Source: Butyrivibrio sp.
GTDB taxonomy: Bacteria > Bacillota > Clostridia > Lachnospirales > Lachnospiraceae
Assembly (NCBI GenBank): GCA_015056575.1
Contig: SVGA01000005.1
Span: 124,001-188,000, forward strand
Length of the DNA stretch: 64,000 nucleotides
Direction of reading: 5' to 3'
Shown here in pieces: positions 27,701 through 37,012 of this stretch. The position numbers and the translations under genes were made by a program. How positions within the stretch are numbered: the first letter of the stretch is position 1; every line of letters begins with the position of its first letter. The notes under the pieces are model-generated. The model was not told the DNA's origin. It did not search any database and saw only the letters and a list, made by a program, of their open reading frames with translations.

Positions 27701-29954
27701 CGCTCTTTTTAGTAGCAGGGTCAATGTAGTAGGTATCAACAGACATATCGACATCTATCTTACCTGAAGAGAGCAGGTTTTTCTCACTATCCACATTGAC
27801 AAAGCCTGTGAGAATCTTGCCGTCTTTATATGCGGTCTTCTGATCAGCATTGTATCCGTTGACATTTACTGTAATGCTTACACTCTTCTCTTTAACAGGG
27901 GTAACATTACTCCATGAATTAAGAGTTGCTGTAATAATACACTGTCCCGCCTTATTGCCCATAAGAGGTATTTCTCTGGTCTTTCCCTCTTCATTAAATG
28001 TATCTCCGGTAGAATAGAGGGAAGCAACATCATTACTGCTGATATAATCTATTCCGGCATCTAATTCATGCAGCTTCTTATCTCCGGTGAATGTCACTGT
28101 AGTCGGTACATTGTGTTTTAAGGTGATTTTTGTCTTATCAGCTTTAAAAGTCTTGGCGATATATAGCTTATTGACAACGCCATCTACCACTACAGAGACT
28201 TTTCTTTCGATATCGGCAACACCCTCTACACTTACACTGATAGTTGCATTTCCTTCATTCAGTCCTGTAACCAGACCATTTTCGACTTTTACAACGTCTC
28301 CACCTTCTATTACTTTCCAGATCACTGCTCCATCAAAATCTACAGGATCCAATTCGGCATATAATTGCTGCGTAGCCCCTGCAGGCATAACTATCGGAGC
28401 ATCTGATACATCGTTACCATATTTACCATAAACGGTCAGACTTTTAAGTGTGCTTTTAACAGGCACATATACTTCAGTCCATGCCGAACCCATATTGAGA
28501 GAATCAGCAAACATCTCAATAGTTCCATCTGGCAAATAGCTTACAGTATAATTTCCGGCAGCAAGATTTGTAAAAGTAAATCTTCCGTCTGCACCTGCCG
28601 ATACGGTTTTTAATTCTTCATCGGAAAGATATTCCCCTATTACAGTCTTACTTCCCCTTGGATTTTCGGCAATAATGACAGATCCATTACTTAAGCTTTT
28701 ATCTGAAGGTACAACTTCCACAATCTGCGGTGCTTCAGATACTGTCAGCTTAATGGCATTTGATGATTCCTTATACTTCTTGGGATTGGTGCTATCAGGA
28801 TAAAATCTTGCAAACAATGTGTACTCTGCAGGCTTGAATGCTTCTTTCTTAAGCGAAATGCGTATATCCTCACTATTAAGGAAATGATTAATGTCTGCGA
28901 AGTTATCAATATCCCCCAGTATGGTTGTTCCAATCAGGGTAAGGTCCTTTTTATTATCCTGGCTATATGCATAAAGCTCTGCCTTACAGCCTGCCAATTC
29001 TTTCACGGTATTGAACGCAACTGAATTTCCTATGAATCCGATGGTATTATCATTGATGGAAGGCGCAGCAGCAACAAGCTCATCATCCTCTGCAGTTTCC
29101 TCCGGTACTTCCGCAGCTTCAGCAGCTTCTGCCCCTTCACCCTCAACAAGGGCTTCTTCCTCTGCAGTTTCTTCAGGTACCTCCTCTACAACCTCCTCAT
29201 CCGTAACTTCTTCAGAAGCAGCGTCGGTTTCCTCTTCCTGCGCACCAGAAACAAGGGCTGACTCATCCTCAGATGCTGCATCCTCTTCATTACCTTCAGC
29301 TTCTGTAGCCTTAGGCTCAATAATATAAACTACATTTGCAGTGAAATACTCTTTTCCCTGAGCGGAAAGAGCACCGGCGTATACCAGAACTCGTGATCCT
29401 GCGGGAATCTCCGATAGCTCTTTTCCCTCGATAAGTTTGAAATCCTTATCGCTTGCGGGAAGCACAAGAGCGCTGAGATATTCGTCGTCATCCTCAGTTA
29501 TGTCCTCGGACTTCGGGATGATAACGAACTTGTAAGATGTGGTAAAGCTAAACTCATCGGCTCCACCGTTTTGCAAAAGAACACCGTCAACAGAAAGAGT
29601 CGGTTTAAGCAGCTCATCAAGCTTTACGCCGGCCTCCTCCTCGGACAGTTCTTCAAAAAGACCTGCCTCAATTTTGGCAGTCTCAATTGTAAATACATAT
29701 GACTCCTGAGAGGCGCTCTCATCAGAAAGCTCAGCCTCAAAGTCATCTCCCGTTGCAGACGCAGCGTCATCAGTTGTTTCCACGTCTGTTAAAACCGCAT
29801 CATCAGTAGCCTCGGAGCCTCCTGCTTCTGTCTCAGTCTCAAGCGATTCCTGATATATTGCTTCATCGCTTACAGCATAGGACGGAACAGAGAAGCTAAG
29901 ACTTCCTGCTGTCATGGCAATAACCATCAGCCAGGATAATACTCTTCTTTTCAT
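24735..29954 (-). CDS. Large secreted cell-wall-binding repeat protein
   Basis: The 1739-aa protein has a signal peptide ending near PSYA, a D/E/S/A-rich region (about 35-310), Ig-like segments including one Big_2-type domain (about 510-600), and then more than 20 aromatic repeats of the choline/glucan-binding type (GKTYYFD..G..., GWVT.INGNVEYYFDPVTG) to about residue 1600. The C-terminal domain (about 1630-1739, with YDTGVPVDGV and NISKGKIVTVKKKV) is shared with its paralogue at 31380-35429. No catalytic domain is recognisable, so it may be a wall-attached structural or adhesive protein. The ATG at 29954 follows GGAGG; a GTG three bases earlier is less likely. Confidence 0.85.
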   Translation of the reverse strand: MKRRVLSWLMVIAMTAGSLSFSVPSYAVSDEAIYQESLETETEAGGSEATDDAVLTDVETTDDAASATGDDFEAELSDESASQESYVFTIETAKIEAGLFEELSEEEAGVKLDELLKPTLSVDGVLLQNGGADEFSFTTSYKFVIIPKSEDITEDDDEYLSALVLPASDKDFKLIEGKELSEIPAGSRVLVYAGALSAQGKEYFTANVVYIIEPKATEAEGNEEDAASEDESALVSGAQEEETDAASEEVTDEEVVEEVPEETAEEEALVEGEGAEAAEAAEVPEETAEDDELVAAAPSINDNTIGFIGNSVAFNTVKELAGCKAELYAYSQDNKKDLTLIGTTILGDIDNFADINHFLNSEDIRISLKKEAFKPAEYTLFARFYPDSTNPKKYKESSNAIKLTVSEAPQIVEVVPSDKSLSNGSVIIAENPRGSKTVIGEYLSDEELKTVSAGADGRFTFTNLAAGNYTVSYLPDGTIEMFADSLNMGSAWTEVYVPVKSTLKSLTVYGKYGNDVSDAPIVMPAGATQQLYAELDPVDFDGAVIWKVIEGGDVVKVENGLVTGLNEGNATISVSVEGVADIERKVSVVVDGVVNKLYIAKTFKADKTKITLKHNVPTTVTFTGDKKLHELDAGIDYISSNDVASLYSTGDTFNEEGKTREIPLMGNKAGQCIITATLNSWSNVTPVKEKSVSITVNVNGYNADQKTAYKDGKILTGFVNVDSEKNLLSSGKIDVDMSVDTYYIDPATKKSVSGISKAGKKLYFFRDDGRLVKNTENKVIMDNDPLICMNKDGELNTGWVTPINGNVEYYFDPVTGAMAKNAWVPRGKGYVYVNEEGLYIGGSGFVTFGSDDYYIKDGVRQTGFVYLDADYGYLSSSKNAKYAYYYDPKNGGKKAQSGFFVVKGKIYYAYPKSDVEGAPLPGTIVLNNTFAVNDKKYCSDKNGVVMTNKFMTYDGKTYYAGADGILYSDVPHIIGGKTYIFSTQGDVVSFEEATEIKDLYYKTEKGVFTPYYRNTNIKKPQGGVSFYTDATCKTMLKNTAIYEDEECINICMYIGKNGSPVTGPQKIGSDVYYFGPTGNIVEETGYAIFAGKTYYVKNGKVVNTPGFYINDHGKYFYVKDSSGVIATGVTTIGKKKYIFDAAGNMIIPDSDHIVRTENNRYYCNRGGAPKTAEELAEYYIVTGKVQRVSDSGIKVVGKDGTPYTGFFTESGKKYLVIDGELDEAANTYVVYGGKGYYFGSDGYAVGGWRRCYHGVDFDAFEELFDSSDGYYFYFDEKSLNVVTGWKTMLAPATDGRGNIVTDRSGNVVLSMTSKKLYFNETATPFFPKGALVRNCDMTIKGKTYRFGPDGSIQTGAAGRVVSEVRNTGSVSLESYRKADGTLATGRTEVTVDGQKVYYYFSPVTRKAEKNVIRKTGNKWYYYGSNGRMSLSFQGYSDRRGPVIGVFNKDGSISGFKYMYEGIAVKNALIHTNKDAASLATYYVIGSKGLPEVGLCDIPGNTESIDNDAVKIYVESDGDTGFGLSSPYCLEKIGKKIYLVKDGQVVVRNSLDKAIGISDISMPDTLTQEELDKLMKYYYLTDSSEGMQLKFVTQSDGSLGKGTFTDGGVTYHTNQLGIVIDLISPFIKEGGKWKMSAMAKRMPGNGYCMDGKMIDVTSLEEHRVRVSYDSNCFITSITYLENGYDTGVPVDGVMMMGEGIFINISKGKIVTVKKKVFIEGYTITLEFDPDIALAYIKDFE

Positions 29955-30063
29955 CACACGCCTCCTTAATGTTAAAATAATATAAAATATATCTTAAAAT
30001 CGTATAAACATTTTAACATAAGGAGGCGTATTTTCATACAAAATAGTATTAAATTTCATTAAC

Positions 30064-31242
30064 TCATCTGAGCATGAATTTTCTTACCACAGTCAGACCG
30101 ATCTTATAAGGAAGAGGGCGGATAACCTTGTCTGCTTCCTTGATCTTCTCCCGGATTGGAATGCTCTGAGGGCAGTGCTGCTCACACTTGCCACAGCCGA
30201 TACACTGGGTGGCAAATGCCGGCTCTTTTCTGATTCCCACGCTCTGGGCGTACTCAAAACGAGCATTTCTCTTGCCATCAATGGCGGTCATATTGTAGCT
30301 TCTGAAAAGCGCAGGAATATCAACGCCCTTCGGGCACGGCATACAGTATCTGCAACCTGTGCAGCCAACAAGCTCGGTTTCCTTGATGATACCCTTGACC
30401 TGGTCAATGACCTTCATATCTTCATCTGTGAGGCATCCCGCCTCGGACTGTGATGCGATGCGGCAGTTCTCCTTAACCATCTCAATAGAATTCATTCCCG
30501 ACAAGACACAGGTGACCTCAGGCTGATTCCAGAGCCACTTAAGTCCCAGTTCAGCCGGTGTGTATCCCGCAGGGTGATCGGCAATAAGCTTCTTGGCCTT
30601 TTCGGGCAAAAGACCTACCAGCTTTCCACCACGCAGCGGCTCCATGATAACTACGGGGACTCCTTTTTCAGCTGCTGCCTTAAGTCCCGTCACTCCCGCC
30701 TGAGTATGCTCATCCATGTAGTTGTACTGGATCTGGCAGAAATCCCAGTCATAGGCGTTAAGGATTCCGATAAAGTCATCGGTATTGCCGTGATAGGAAA
30801 ATCCGATGTTGCGGATCTGTCCGGAGGCCTTCTTCTCTTTAATCCAATCCTCGATGCCCACGGCCAAGAGCTTATCCCACTGATTCATGGCTGTCATGTG
30901 ATGCATGAGGTAATAATCAACGTGATCTGTGCGAAGGCGTCTGAGTTCCTCGTCAAAGTACTTGTCCAGTGCCGCCCGGTTGCTGATAAGATACTGGGGA
31001 AGCTTGGTTGCGATATTAACCTTGTCCCTGATCTTGTTGCGCTCAAGGATTTCTCCCAATGCAGCCTCACTTCCACTGTATACATATGCAGTATCAAAAT
31101 AGTTGACTCCGGCATTGTAAGCTTCCATGATCTCTTTCTCCGCCTTGTCGATATCTATTCCGCGGACATTAGATGTAAAGCGCATGCAGCCGTATCCCAG
31201 AATCGAAATCTTCTCCCCTTTTCGGTCATTTCTGTATTGCAT
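30064..31242 (-). CDS. Aldo/keto reductase with C-terminal 4Fe-4S domain
   Basis: The 392-aa protein has an AKR barrel with the tetrad visible: Asp and Tyr in NYFDTAYVYSG, Lys in NIATKLP and His in YYLMHHM. A ferredoxin-like tail follows, with CTGCRYCMPCPKG and CIGCGKCEQHCPQ, enough cysteines for two 4Fe-4S clusters. Proteins of this kind are common in anaerobes; the substrate is unknown. The frame opens at 31260, but ATG at 31242 is preceded by AAGGAGAG and is chosen. It lies between two paralogous repeat-protein genes on the same strand, with no visible functional link. Confidence 0.9.
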   Translation of the reverse strand: MQYRNDRKGEKISILGYGCMRFTSNVRGIDIDKAEKEIMEAYNAGVNYFDTAYVYSGSEAALGEILERNKIRDKVNIATKLPQYLISNRAALDKYFDEELRRLRTDHVDYYLMHHMTAMNQWDKLLAVGIEDWIKEKKASGQIRNIGFSYHGNTDDFIGILNAYDWDFCQIQYNYMDEHTQAGVTGLKAAAEKGVPVVIMEPLRGGKLVGLLPEKAKKLIADHPAGYTPAELGLKWLWNQPEVTCVLSGMNSIEMVKENCRIASQSEAGCLTDEDMKVIDQVKGIIKETELVGCTGCRYCMPCPKGVDIPALFRSYNMTAIDGKRNARFEYAQSVGIRKEPAFATQCIGCGKCEQHCPQSIPIREKIKEADKVIRPLPYKIGLTVVRKFMLR

Positions 31243-31329
31243 AGCTCTCTCCTTTTTCATAACTCAAAAACGCAGGTTTAGTGCTTCTATTGTAGTACAT
31301 AATTAGATTGCGTGCAATATATCTGCTCC

Positions 31330-31365
31330 AAAAAATCCCCCACACTTTTCTTAAGCGCAGGGGAT
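31330..31365 (-). terminator. Terminator of the smaller repeat-protein gene
   Basis: On the minus strand ATCCCCTGCGCTT, loop AAGAA, AAGTGTGGGGGAT forms a stem with three G-U pairs, followed by six T. It works only in this direction because the G-U pairs become mismatches on the other strand. It starts 15 bases after the stop codon at 31380. Confidence 0.8.
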
Positions 31366-31379
31366 GATCTAAAGCATTT

Positions 31380-34300
31380 TTACTGAGTAAGTGCAATTCC
31401 CATGTTAGGTTCAAAATTTACAGTTGTGGTAATACCTTCAATACTTAGCTTCTTATTGCCGGTAACAAATTTGCCCTTATTGATATTTACAATAACCGTC
31501 CCGGTAGGAAGATATAGAACGTACACTCCGGTTACCGGAACTCCGGTATCATACTCTTTCGAGCCATCTTTCACGGCATAATTGATGGATGTGATCTTGC
31601 AGCTCTTATCCCAGCAAATATTGGCATAAGTATCCGGTCCGTCTCCGATAAAAGATTCCATTCTTACAACCATGCTGCAGTTCTTATCGGCAGGATTGGC
31701 ATAGGGGTAATACCATGAACCGCTTCGCTTTATAAAAGGAGAAATACCCTCATAAGCCATGCCATATTTATTGGTATGAAGATCTCCCTTAAGGCCGTTA
31801 AGTGTTCCCGCTTTAATAGTCCCGGCTTTCAAAGTTCCATCACCGAAGGTAAACACCTGAAATCCAGCAGCTGCATCACCGGCCCAGGAATAGTATCTGT
31901 AAATATCATTTCTCTCATCCACAGAAAGCTTTGATATATCGAAAATTCTGTACATACTGTTTCCCGGCTGAACCACTGCGCCTTTAAGAACATAGTACTT
32001 GCCGTTTATCTTTCTCATGGAAACAGTGTCTGAAGCCAAGCCTTCGCAGTAACCGTCAGATTCAATAAACAGCTTGATGCCATTAAGCTTCGCGGCCTCC
32101 TCGCCCTTAAGATTATAAAGGCCAGTTACCGGAAGTCCGTTACTGCCTACTGCGTAGTACTTGCCGCCTGATATAATAATCGCGTTCTTAACATCAAATT
32201 TCTTGATACTGCCATCATTGTTGTAGGTTGCTGTTACCGGTACGGAACCTGCGTAAGTAGTTCCGGTAAATCCGGCGGTTGACACCGCTCCGTCTGCTCC
32301 AAAGAAGAACCACTTATTACCCACTTTTCTGAGAACATTCTTCTCAAGCTCATGAGTCCTTGGTGAGTAGTAGCTGTTATCTACTTTTCCGGACTTGTTT
32401 ATAGCTTCATTCTGAACTGTACCGTCTTTTCCAAAGTGATATGTCTTACCCTTTATGGTCATGTCGCAATCTCTGACAAGGGCAAATTTGTCCATTGAAT
32501 CTGTGGAAATTTCATTGAAATAAAGCTTTGATGCACTTCCCTGCCCTTTAATGTTTCCACTGCCGTCTATAGTCGGCACCGGAACAGTCTTCCAGCCTGA
32601 AACAGCAGCAAAGTTAGCAGGATCAAAGTAATAATATCCGTTAGATGCCACCTTAGTGAAACTATAGTTATTTATGTTCGTTATTGAAGTTCCTGCTGCA
32701 ATCTTCTGCCATCCCCCCTTAAAATAACCATCTTTTCCAAGTAAATAGGTCTTTCCGGTGTGAACTATAAGTTCTTCCTCGAGTTCCTCCTCGCCAGCTC
32801 CGATCTGCCCGGCGCTGACCATACATTTTTTGCCGTCATAAGAGTAAATGCCGTTATAGGCACTTCCGTCCTTATTAACGACGTACATAACTCCGTCAGT
32901 GACAACATGCTGCAATTTGCCTGTTAACAGATAACACTTCTTGGCGTCCTCCAAGGTCTCAGGCTGCTTGTCGTAATTGCAGTAATACATATTATTGCCT
33001 GTAAGTATCCAGTGCGAACCCAAAGGCTCGCCAATATAACCACCTGAGGTGTTTCTCTTCGTACTTCCGTAGCAAAGGCTGCCTCTGTTACTATCAACTG
33101 TATTGTCATTGAAGTAATAGGTCTTGCCCTCAATTACAGTCTTGCCCTTAGCCAGTTCTCCCGAGGCATTCTTAATATAATACCAGCGCCCGGTCTTACC
33201 GGATTTATCGCCTGAAGAAGCAACATACCTGAATCCCGTCTGACCTGTAAGGACCAGTCCGGGCTTATTATTGTCTGCAAGCAGATAGTACTTTCCTTTA
33301 TACTCCACAGCATCTTTTCCCTGCTCTACCCATCCATAACTATTAAAGTAATAGGTTTCGCTTCCTATCCTGGCAATACCGATAGTATAGTTTCCGTTCT
33401 TATCAAGATAAGACATCGGAGCAGGATCAGGGAATCCCGAATCATTTTCTGCATATAAGAAGCAGTTTGTAAGCTTCCTTGTACACTTCTCATCTGTATA
33501 AAAGGCGATACCGGAATCGGCCTTTTTAAGATTGGCAGTTCTTCCATATGCGGTCTTATATTCCCCGTTAGCCCGGTAATACAGCCCTGTCACTACTCCG
33601 ACGCCGTCAGCGCCAACTATTGTCATGCATCCGTTAGCGTCAAATTTATAATACTTGCCGCCAATCACCATGTAGGTATCTCTTAAAGCTATACCGTTTT
33701 CATCAACATAGTATTTGTTGCTGCCAAGGGTAACTATCTTGTCCTTGATGATTGCTCCTGTTTTATCGGCGATCAATATCTCATTGCCGCACCAGAATGC
33801 TGTATTCATGGGAATACAGCCAACCGGAATAGTGGTCTTATTATTTGCCTCATCCAGCTTGCTTCCGCCGGTGTAATAATCTTTTCCCTTCAGCGTAAAG
33901 TGTCCTTCGGCAATATTTCCCTTTACCTTGGCATAAGGATCGCAGTACATAAGGTACTTAGCCTTGTTTGCTGCAACCTTCTTCCTGTCGGCGTTAACGT
34001 AAATGAATCCTGTCTGGATCACACCTTTGCTGAGAATATATTTTATACCGTCCTCAGGTGAATAGAATCCTTCATAGAGTTCGCCGTTATAGTCAAGATA
34101 TACGTTGCTGCCTCCCTTAGGCACCCAGCTTTCGGTAACCTTGAACCCTGTCTCGGGATCAAAATAATACTCCTTGCCTGTTGCGGTAATTTTCCGCCAG
34201 CCTGTCTTAACCTCACCGGTCTTATCAATGCAATAATAATCCATCGCATATGTTTCGGGGTCTATATGATCCTTCTGACAGTTCCCGTTTCTGGTGGAAT

Positions 34301-35429
34301 CCTTATCCAGCCTCTTATTGCTGAAAGAGTACATCCTGCCACCGATATGATAAAACCCGTTTTCAGCAATCGCTCCGCTCTCCGGATCAAAGTAGGCAGT
34401 GGAAGCAGCCTTCAGGTCAATCTTTCCTACAGACAGAATGTCATGAGTATTCTTATCTACGTTGACCCATCCCCTGATCTGCTCTCCGTCCTTGTATCCA
34501 GTTCCGCTGCTGTAATTAACACCGTCAGCAAATACCGTAAACTCAAGACTTGTGTTACCGGTAAAATTACTTTCCTGTATTTTTACAGTTACAGTGACCT
34601 TTCCGGGCTTTTTGTACTGAATTATATTTTCTGTGACACAGCTCTTTCCATCTTTAGACAAGGCAAAAACTGATGTCCCGCCCGAATAGAAGCTGGCAAC
34701 GTTCGTATCCGACACTGTCCACTTAACTTTAGCGCCTTCAGCTGCTGCGTCTGCAACAAGCTTTACAGTCTTTTTATCATTGTATTTAAGCTTCAAAACC
34801 TTTGATACATCGGATTTAAAGGTTTTGATCTCGTGCTTTTCTGTCTCGCCTACAAGTTCCTCATCTTCTTCAACTTCAAGAAGTTCCTCGGAATCCTCAA
34901 GTGAAGCCTCATCCGCAGCTTCCTCCTCAGAGAGCTCATCTTCTGTCTCTGTGCTTTCGTCTTCCTCGGCGTCATCCTCCAAAGAATCCTCTGAGTCCAA
35001 AGAGCCTGCTTCTCCCGCCGAGATTTCCTCAGAAGCCTCGCCTGCATTCTCCTGCTCATCCTCCGGTACGGCTATATCCTCAGAAGCCTCGCCTGCCCCG
35101 GCACCGCTTCCTTCACCCGAAGCATCTTCGGCTGTCTCCTTGCCTTCATCGCCTGAAGCTTCCCCTAAAGCTTCCTCCGAATTATTATCGTTTTCTCCCT
35201 CTGCTTCACCTGACTCCGCATCCGAAGCTGTCTCTTTTCCCTGATCATCTTCATAAGCGCCGCTCTCATCCTCCCCGGGAAAAGAGCTGTCGTCCAAGCC
35301 TTCAGATGACTCAGCAGCAGCCTCGATCACCTGCCCCTCTTCCATGGCATATGCAGGAACAGCCGAAGTAAGCGTTCCCACCGTCAATGAAAGACAGAGA
35401 AGAGCTCCCCAAAACTTTCTCATTCTCAT
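31380..35429 (-). CDS. Secreted cell-wall-binding repeat protein, paralogue
   Basis: This 1349-aa protein is a shorter paralogue of the one at 24735-29954. It has a signal peptide (ends SAVPAYA), a strongly acidic E/D/S/A region (about 30-205), one Ig-like segment (about 215-310), aromatic YYFD..G-type wall-binding repeats (about 315-1230), and the shared C-terminal domain with YDTGVPVTGV and NINKGKFVTGNKKL. No enzyme domain is visible. The frame is open from 35471, but that part encodes the ribosome site (GGAGGAAGG); ATG at 35429, or 35423, gives a normal signal peptide. The 13-base spacer is a little long. Confidence 0.85.
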   Translation of the reverse strand: MRMRKFWGALLCLSLTVGTLTSAVPAYAMEEGQVIEAAAESSEGLDDSSFPGEDESGAYEDDQGKETASDAESGEAEGENDNNSEEALGEASGDEGKETAEDASGEGSGAGAGEASEDIAVPEDEQENAGEASEEISAGEAGSLDSEDSLEDDAEEDESTETEDELSEEEAADEASLEDSEELLEVEEDEELVGETEKHEIKTFKSDVSKVLKLKYNDKKTVKLVADAAAEGAKVKWTVSDTNVASFYSGGTSVFALSKDGKSCVTENIIQYKKPGKVTVTVKIQESNFTGNTSLEFTVFADGVNYSSGTGYKDGEQIRGWVNVDKNTHDILSVGKIDLKAASTAYFDPESGAIAENGFYHIGGRMYSFSNKRLDKDSTRNGNCQKDHIDPETYAMDYYCIDKTGEVKTGWRKITATGKEYYFDPETGFKVTESWVPKGGSNVYLDYNGELYEGFYSPEDGIKYILSKGVIQTGFIYVNADRKKVAANKAKYLMYCDPYAKVKGNIAEGHFTLKGKDYYTGGSKLDEANNKTTIPVGCIPMNTAFWCGNEILIADKTGAIIKDKIVTLGSNKYYVDENGIALRDTYMVIGGKYYKFDANGCMTIVGADGVGVVTGLYYRANGEYKTAYGRTANLKKADSGIAFYTDEKCTRKLTNCFLYAENDSGFPDPAPMSYLDKNGNYTIGIARIGSETYYFNSYGWVEQGKDAVEYKGKYYLLADNNKPGLVLTGQTGFRYVASSGDKSGKTGRWYYIKNASGELAKGKTVIEGKTYYFNDNTVDSNRGSLCYGSTKRNTSGGYIGEPLGSHWILTGNNMYYCNYDKQPETLEDAKKCYLLTGKLQHVVTDGVMYVVNKDGSAYNGIYSYDGKKCMVSAGQIGAGEEELEEELIVHTGKTYLLGKDGYFKGGWQKIAAGTSITNINNYSFTKVASNGYYYFDPANFAAVSGWKTVPVPTIDGSGNIKGQGSASKLYFNEISTDSMDKFALVRDCDMTIKGKTYHFGKDGTVQNEAINKSGKVDNSYYSPRTHELEKNVLRKVGNKWFFFGADGAVSTAGFTGTTYAGSVPVTATYNNDGSIKKFDVKNAIIISGGKYYAVGSNGLPVTGLYNLKGEEAAKLNGIKLFIESDGYCEGLASDTVSMRKINGKYYVLKGAVVQPGNSMYRIFDISKLSVDERNDIYRYYSWAGDAAAGFQVFTFGDGTLKAGTIKAGTLNGLKGDLHTNKYGMAYEGISPFIKRSGSWYYPYANPADKNCSMVVRMESFIGDGPDTYANICWDKSCKITSINYAVKDGSKEYDTGVPVTGVYVLYLPTGTVIVNINKGKFVTGNKKLSIEGITTTVNFEPNMGIALTQ

Positions 35430-35643
35430 AACAAAAAATTTTCCTTCCTCCAAATAGTTTCCATAACACAACCTGTGTATTATACCTTACAAATGTGAAA
35501 TTTTAGTGAAATAATTTTGCTTCAAAACGAAATAAAATATCACTCGTGTAGTAAATAAACGTCCATTTTATCGGCAAAACGCATATAGGTTGCGCAAAAC
35601 CTATCATATATGTTAAAATTAATATTCGAGTCGGAGGGTTAAT

Positions 35644-36426
35644 ATGAGCAAAGAAACTAAGCCCAGAAAACACAGACATAAACGTCATTACACATTTATG
35701 GTGATTTCCGGAGATTCCGATGGCAGTACCAAGCGCCTTCACCTGGATCATTTCAGGACACAGGTTCTGGCCTACACAGCATTTATCATTGCACTTGCGA
35801 TAATCTGCTACATCATTTATTCCGCCATCACCATCAGAAGTCTTAGAGCCGTAAACTCGGATCAAAAGGCACAGATCGAACAGCTGAAAACAGACAGCAG
35901 CACACTGGAAGCTTCCAACGATGAGCTGGAGACCAAGATACAACAGCTTTCCGCTGCGCTGAACCAGAGGCTTGAGGATGAACAGGTTTCTGCTGAAGAG
36001 GCCGAGAACATGGCTATTCCTTCGGGATTTCCTCTCACCGGCACAGCATCTATGACACCGGCCCTGGACGATCCCAACGAGACCAAGGTCACCCAGATTA
36101 CCGAGGAGAATCAGGACACCGCCACAGGCAATCCTATAGTTCTGCTGGAGGCTGCAGCCGGCAACAGCGTTATAGCCGCAGGTTCCGGGACGATACAGAC
36201 AGTTACCACCGATGTTAAGTTTGGAAATATGGTGACCATCGACCACGGGAACGGATATCTTTCCATATACAGGAATTCCGGAGATCCGCTGGTTACCGAA
36301 GGTTCTCAGATAGATAAGGGCGACATCATTTTTGTAATCACAGACGATAATAAAACGCTGGGCTATCAGATCCAGCAGGACGAACAGTATATCAACCCTG
36401 AAGATCTTACAGAGATCAACGGATGA
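35644..36426 (+). CDS. Degenerate M23/LytM-like membrane protein
   Basis: The 260-aa protein has a basic cytoplasmic N-terminus (RKHRHKRHY), one membrane helix (about 42-64), a coiled coil (about 68-110) and a C-terminal LytM-like fold (about 160-255: GNMVTIDHGNGYLSIYRNSG). Active M23 enzymes carry H-x3-D and H-x-H; the first ligands are absent and the expected GHLS-type segment reads RNSG, so zinc binding and hydrolysis are unlikely. Such non-catalytic LytM proteins act as scaffolds. The gene is 25 bases upstream of a bactofilin gene, a frequent pairing. ATG follows GGAGGG. Confidence 0.88.
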   Translation: MSKETKPRKHRHKRHYTFMVISGDSDGSTKRLHLDHFRTQVLAYTAFIIALAIICYIIYSAITIRSLRAVNSDQKAQIEQLKTDSSTLEASNDELETKIQQLSAALNQRLEDEQVSAEEAENMAIPSGFPLTGTASMTPALDDPNETKVTQITEENQDTATGNPIVLLEAAAGNSVIAAGSGTIQTVTTDVKFGNMVTIDHGNGYLSIYRNSGDPLVTEGSQIDKGDIIFVITDDNKTLGYQIQQDEQYINPEDLTEING

Positions 36427-36451
36427 TGAACACAAATCGGAGGATAATCAA

Positions 36452-36934
36452 ATGTTTGGATCAAGAAAAGAAACTACTGTAGATCCTACACTGGAACAGG
36501 TAGGAACCATCATCGGTCCCGGAGCTGTTATTGACGGACCTCTCACCACCAAGGACTCCACCAGGATCGACGGCACTGTTAAGGGCAATGTGACCATCAG
36601 CGGAGCACTTATCGTCGGTGGCGAAGGCAAGATCACCGGCACCGTTTCCTGCATGAACGCTTACATTGCAGGAGAGGTGACAGGTAATATCACAGCTCCC
36701 CAGGGTAAGGTTGAGATCAGCGATACCGGCAAGGTTATCGGCGACGTGGCCTGCAAGGGAATCATCATTGATGAGAATGCCGTATTCTCAGGCAAGTGTG
36801 ATATGACCGGCGTTGAGAAGAGCTCTGCAGAGCTGGCAAAAGAGAGAGCGGCTTCCGACACCACTTCTTCGGAGGAAAAGAAAGAAGAAGAGAAAAAGGA
36901 AGACGACAAAAAAGACGGAAAAAAGAAAAACTGA
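36452..36934 (+). CDS. Bactofilin
   Basis: The 160-aa protein has the bactofilin beta-helix (about 18-118) with short repeats around IDGTVKGNVTISGALIVGG and GKVIGDVACKG, and a Lys/Glu-rich disordered tail. Bactofilins polymerise without nucleotide into filaments that position cell-wall enzymes. The partner is probably the LytM-like membrane protein encoded just upstream. The tail, nearly all K, E and D after residue 135, is longer than in some relatives. A strong terminator follows. Confidence 0.95.
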   Translation: MFGSRKETTVDPTLEQVGTIIGPGAVIDGPLTTKDSTRIDGTVKGNVTISGALIVGGEGKITGTVSCMNAYIAGEVTGNITAPQGKVEISDTGKVIGDVACKGIIIDENAVFSGKCDMTGVEKSSAELAKERAASDTTSSEEKKEEEKKEDDKKDGKKKN

Positions 36935-36955
36935 AGCATTTGAATAAAGGATAAA

Positions 36956-36992
36956 AAAAGTGCCATCGGGAGTCGATCCCGTTGGCACTTTT
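36956..36992. terminator. Bidirectional terminator between bactofilin and yerC
   Basis: AAAAGTGCCATCGGGA and TCCCGTTGGCACTTTT form a 16-bp stem with one internal mismatch and a five-base loop. It has T runs on both strands and lies between two convergent genes. Confidence 0.88.
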
Positions 36993-37012
36993 AATTTTCG
37001 ATACTGTAAAGA

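Noticed and set aside
35503..36435. Minus-strand 310-codon frame
   Set aside because: It lies opposite the LytM-like gene, which has a good ribosome site, a membrane helix and a recognisable fold. The minus frame has no family features.
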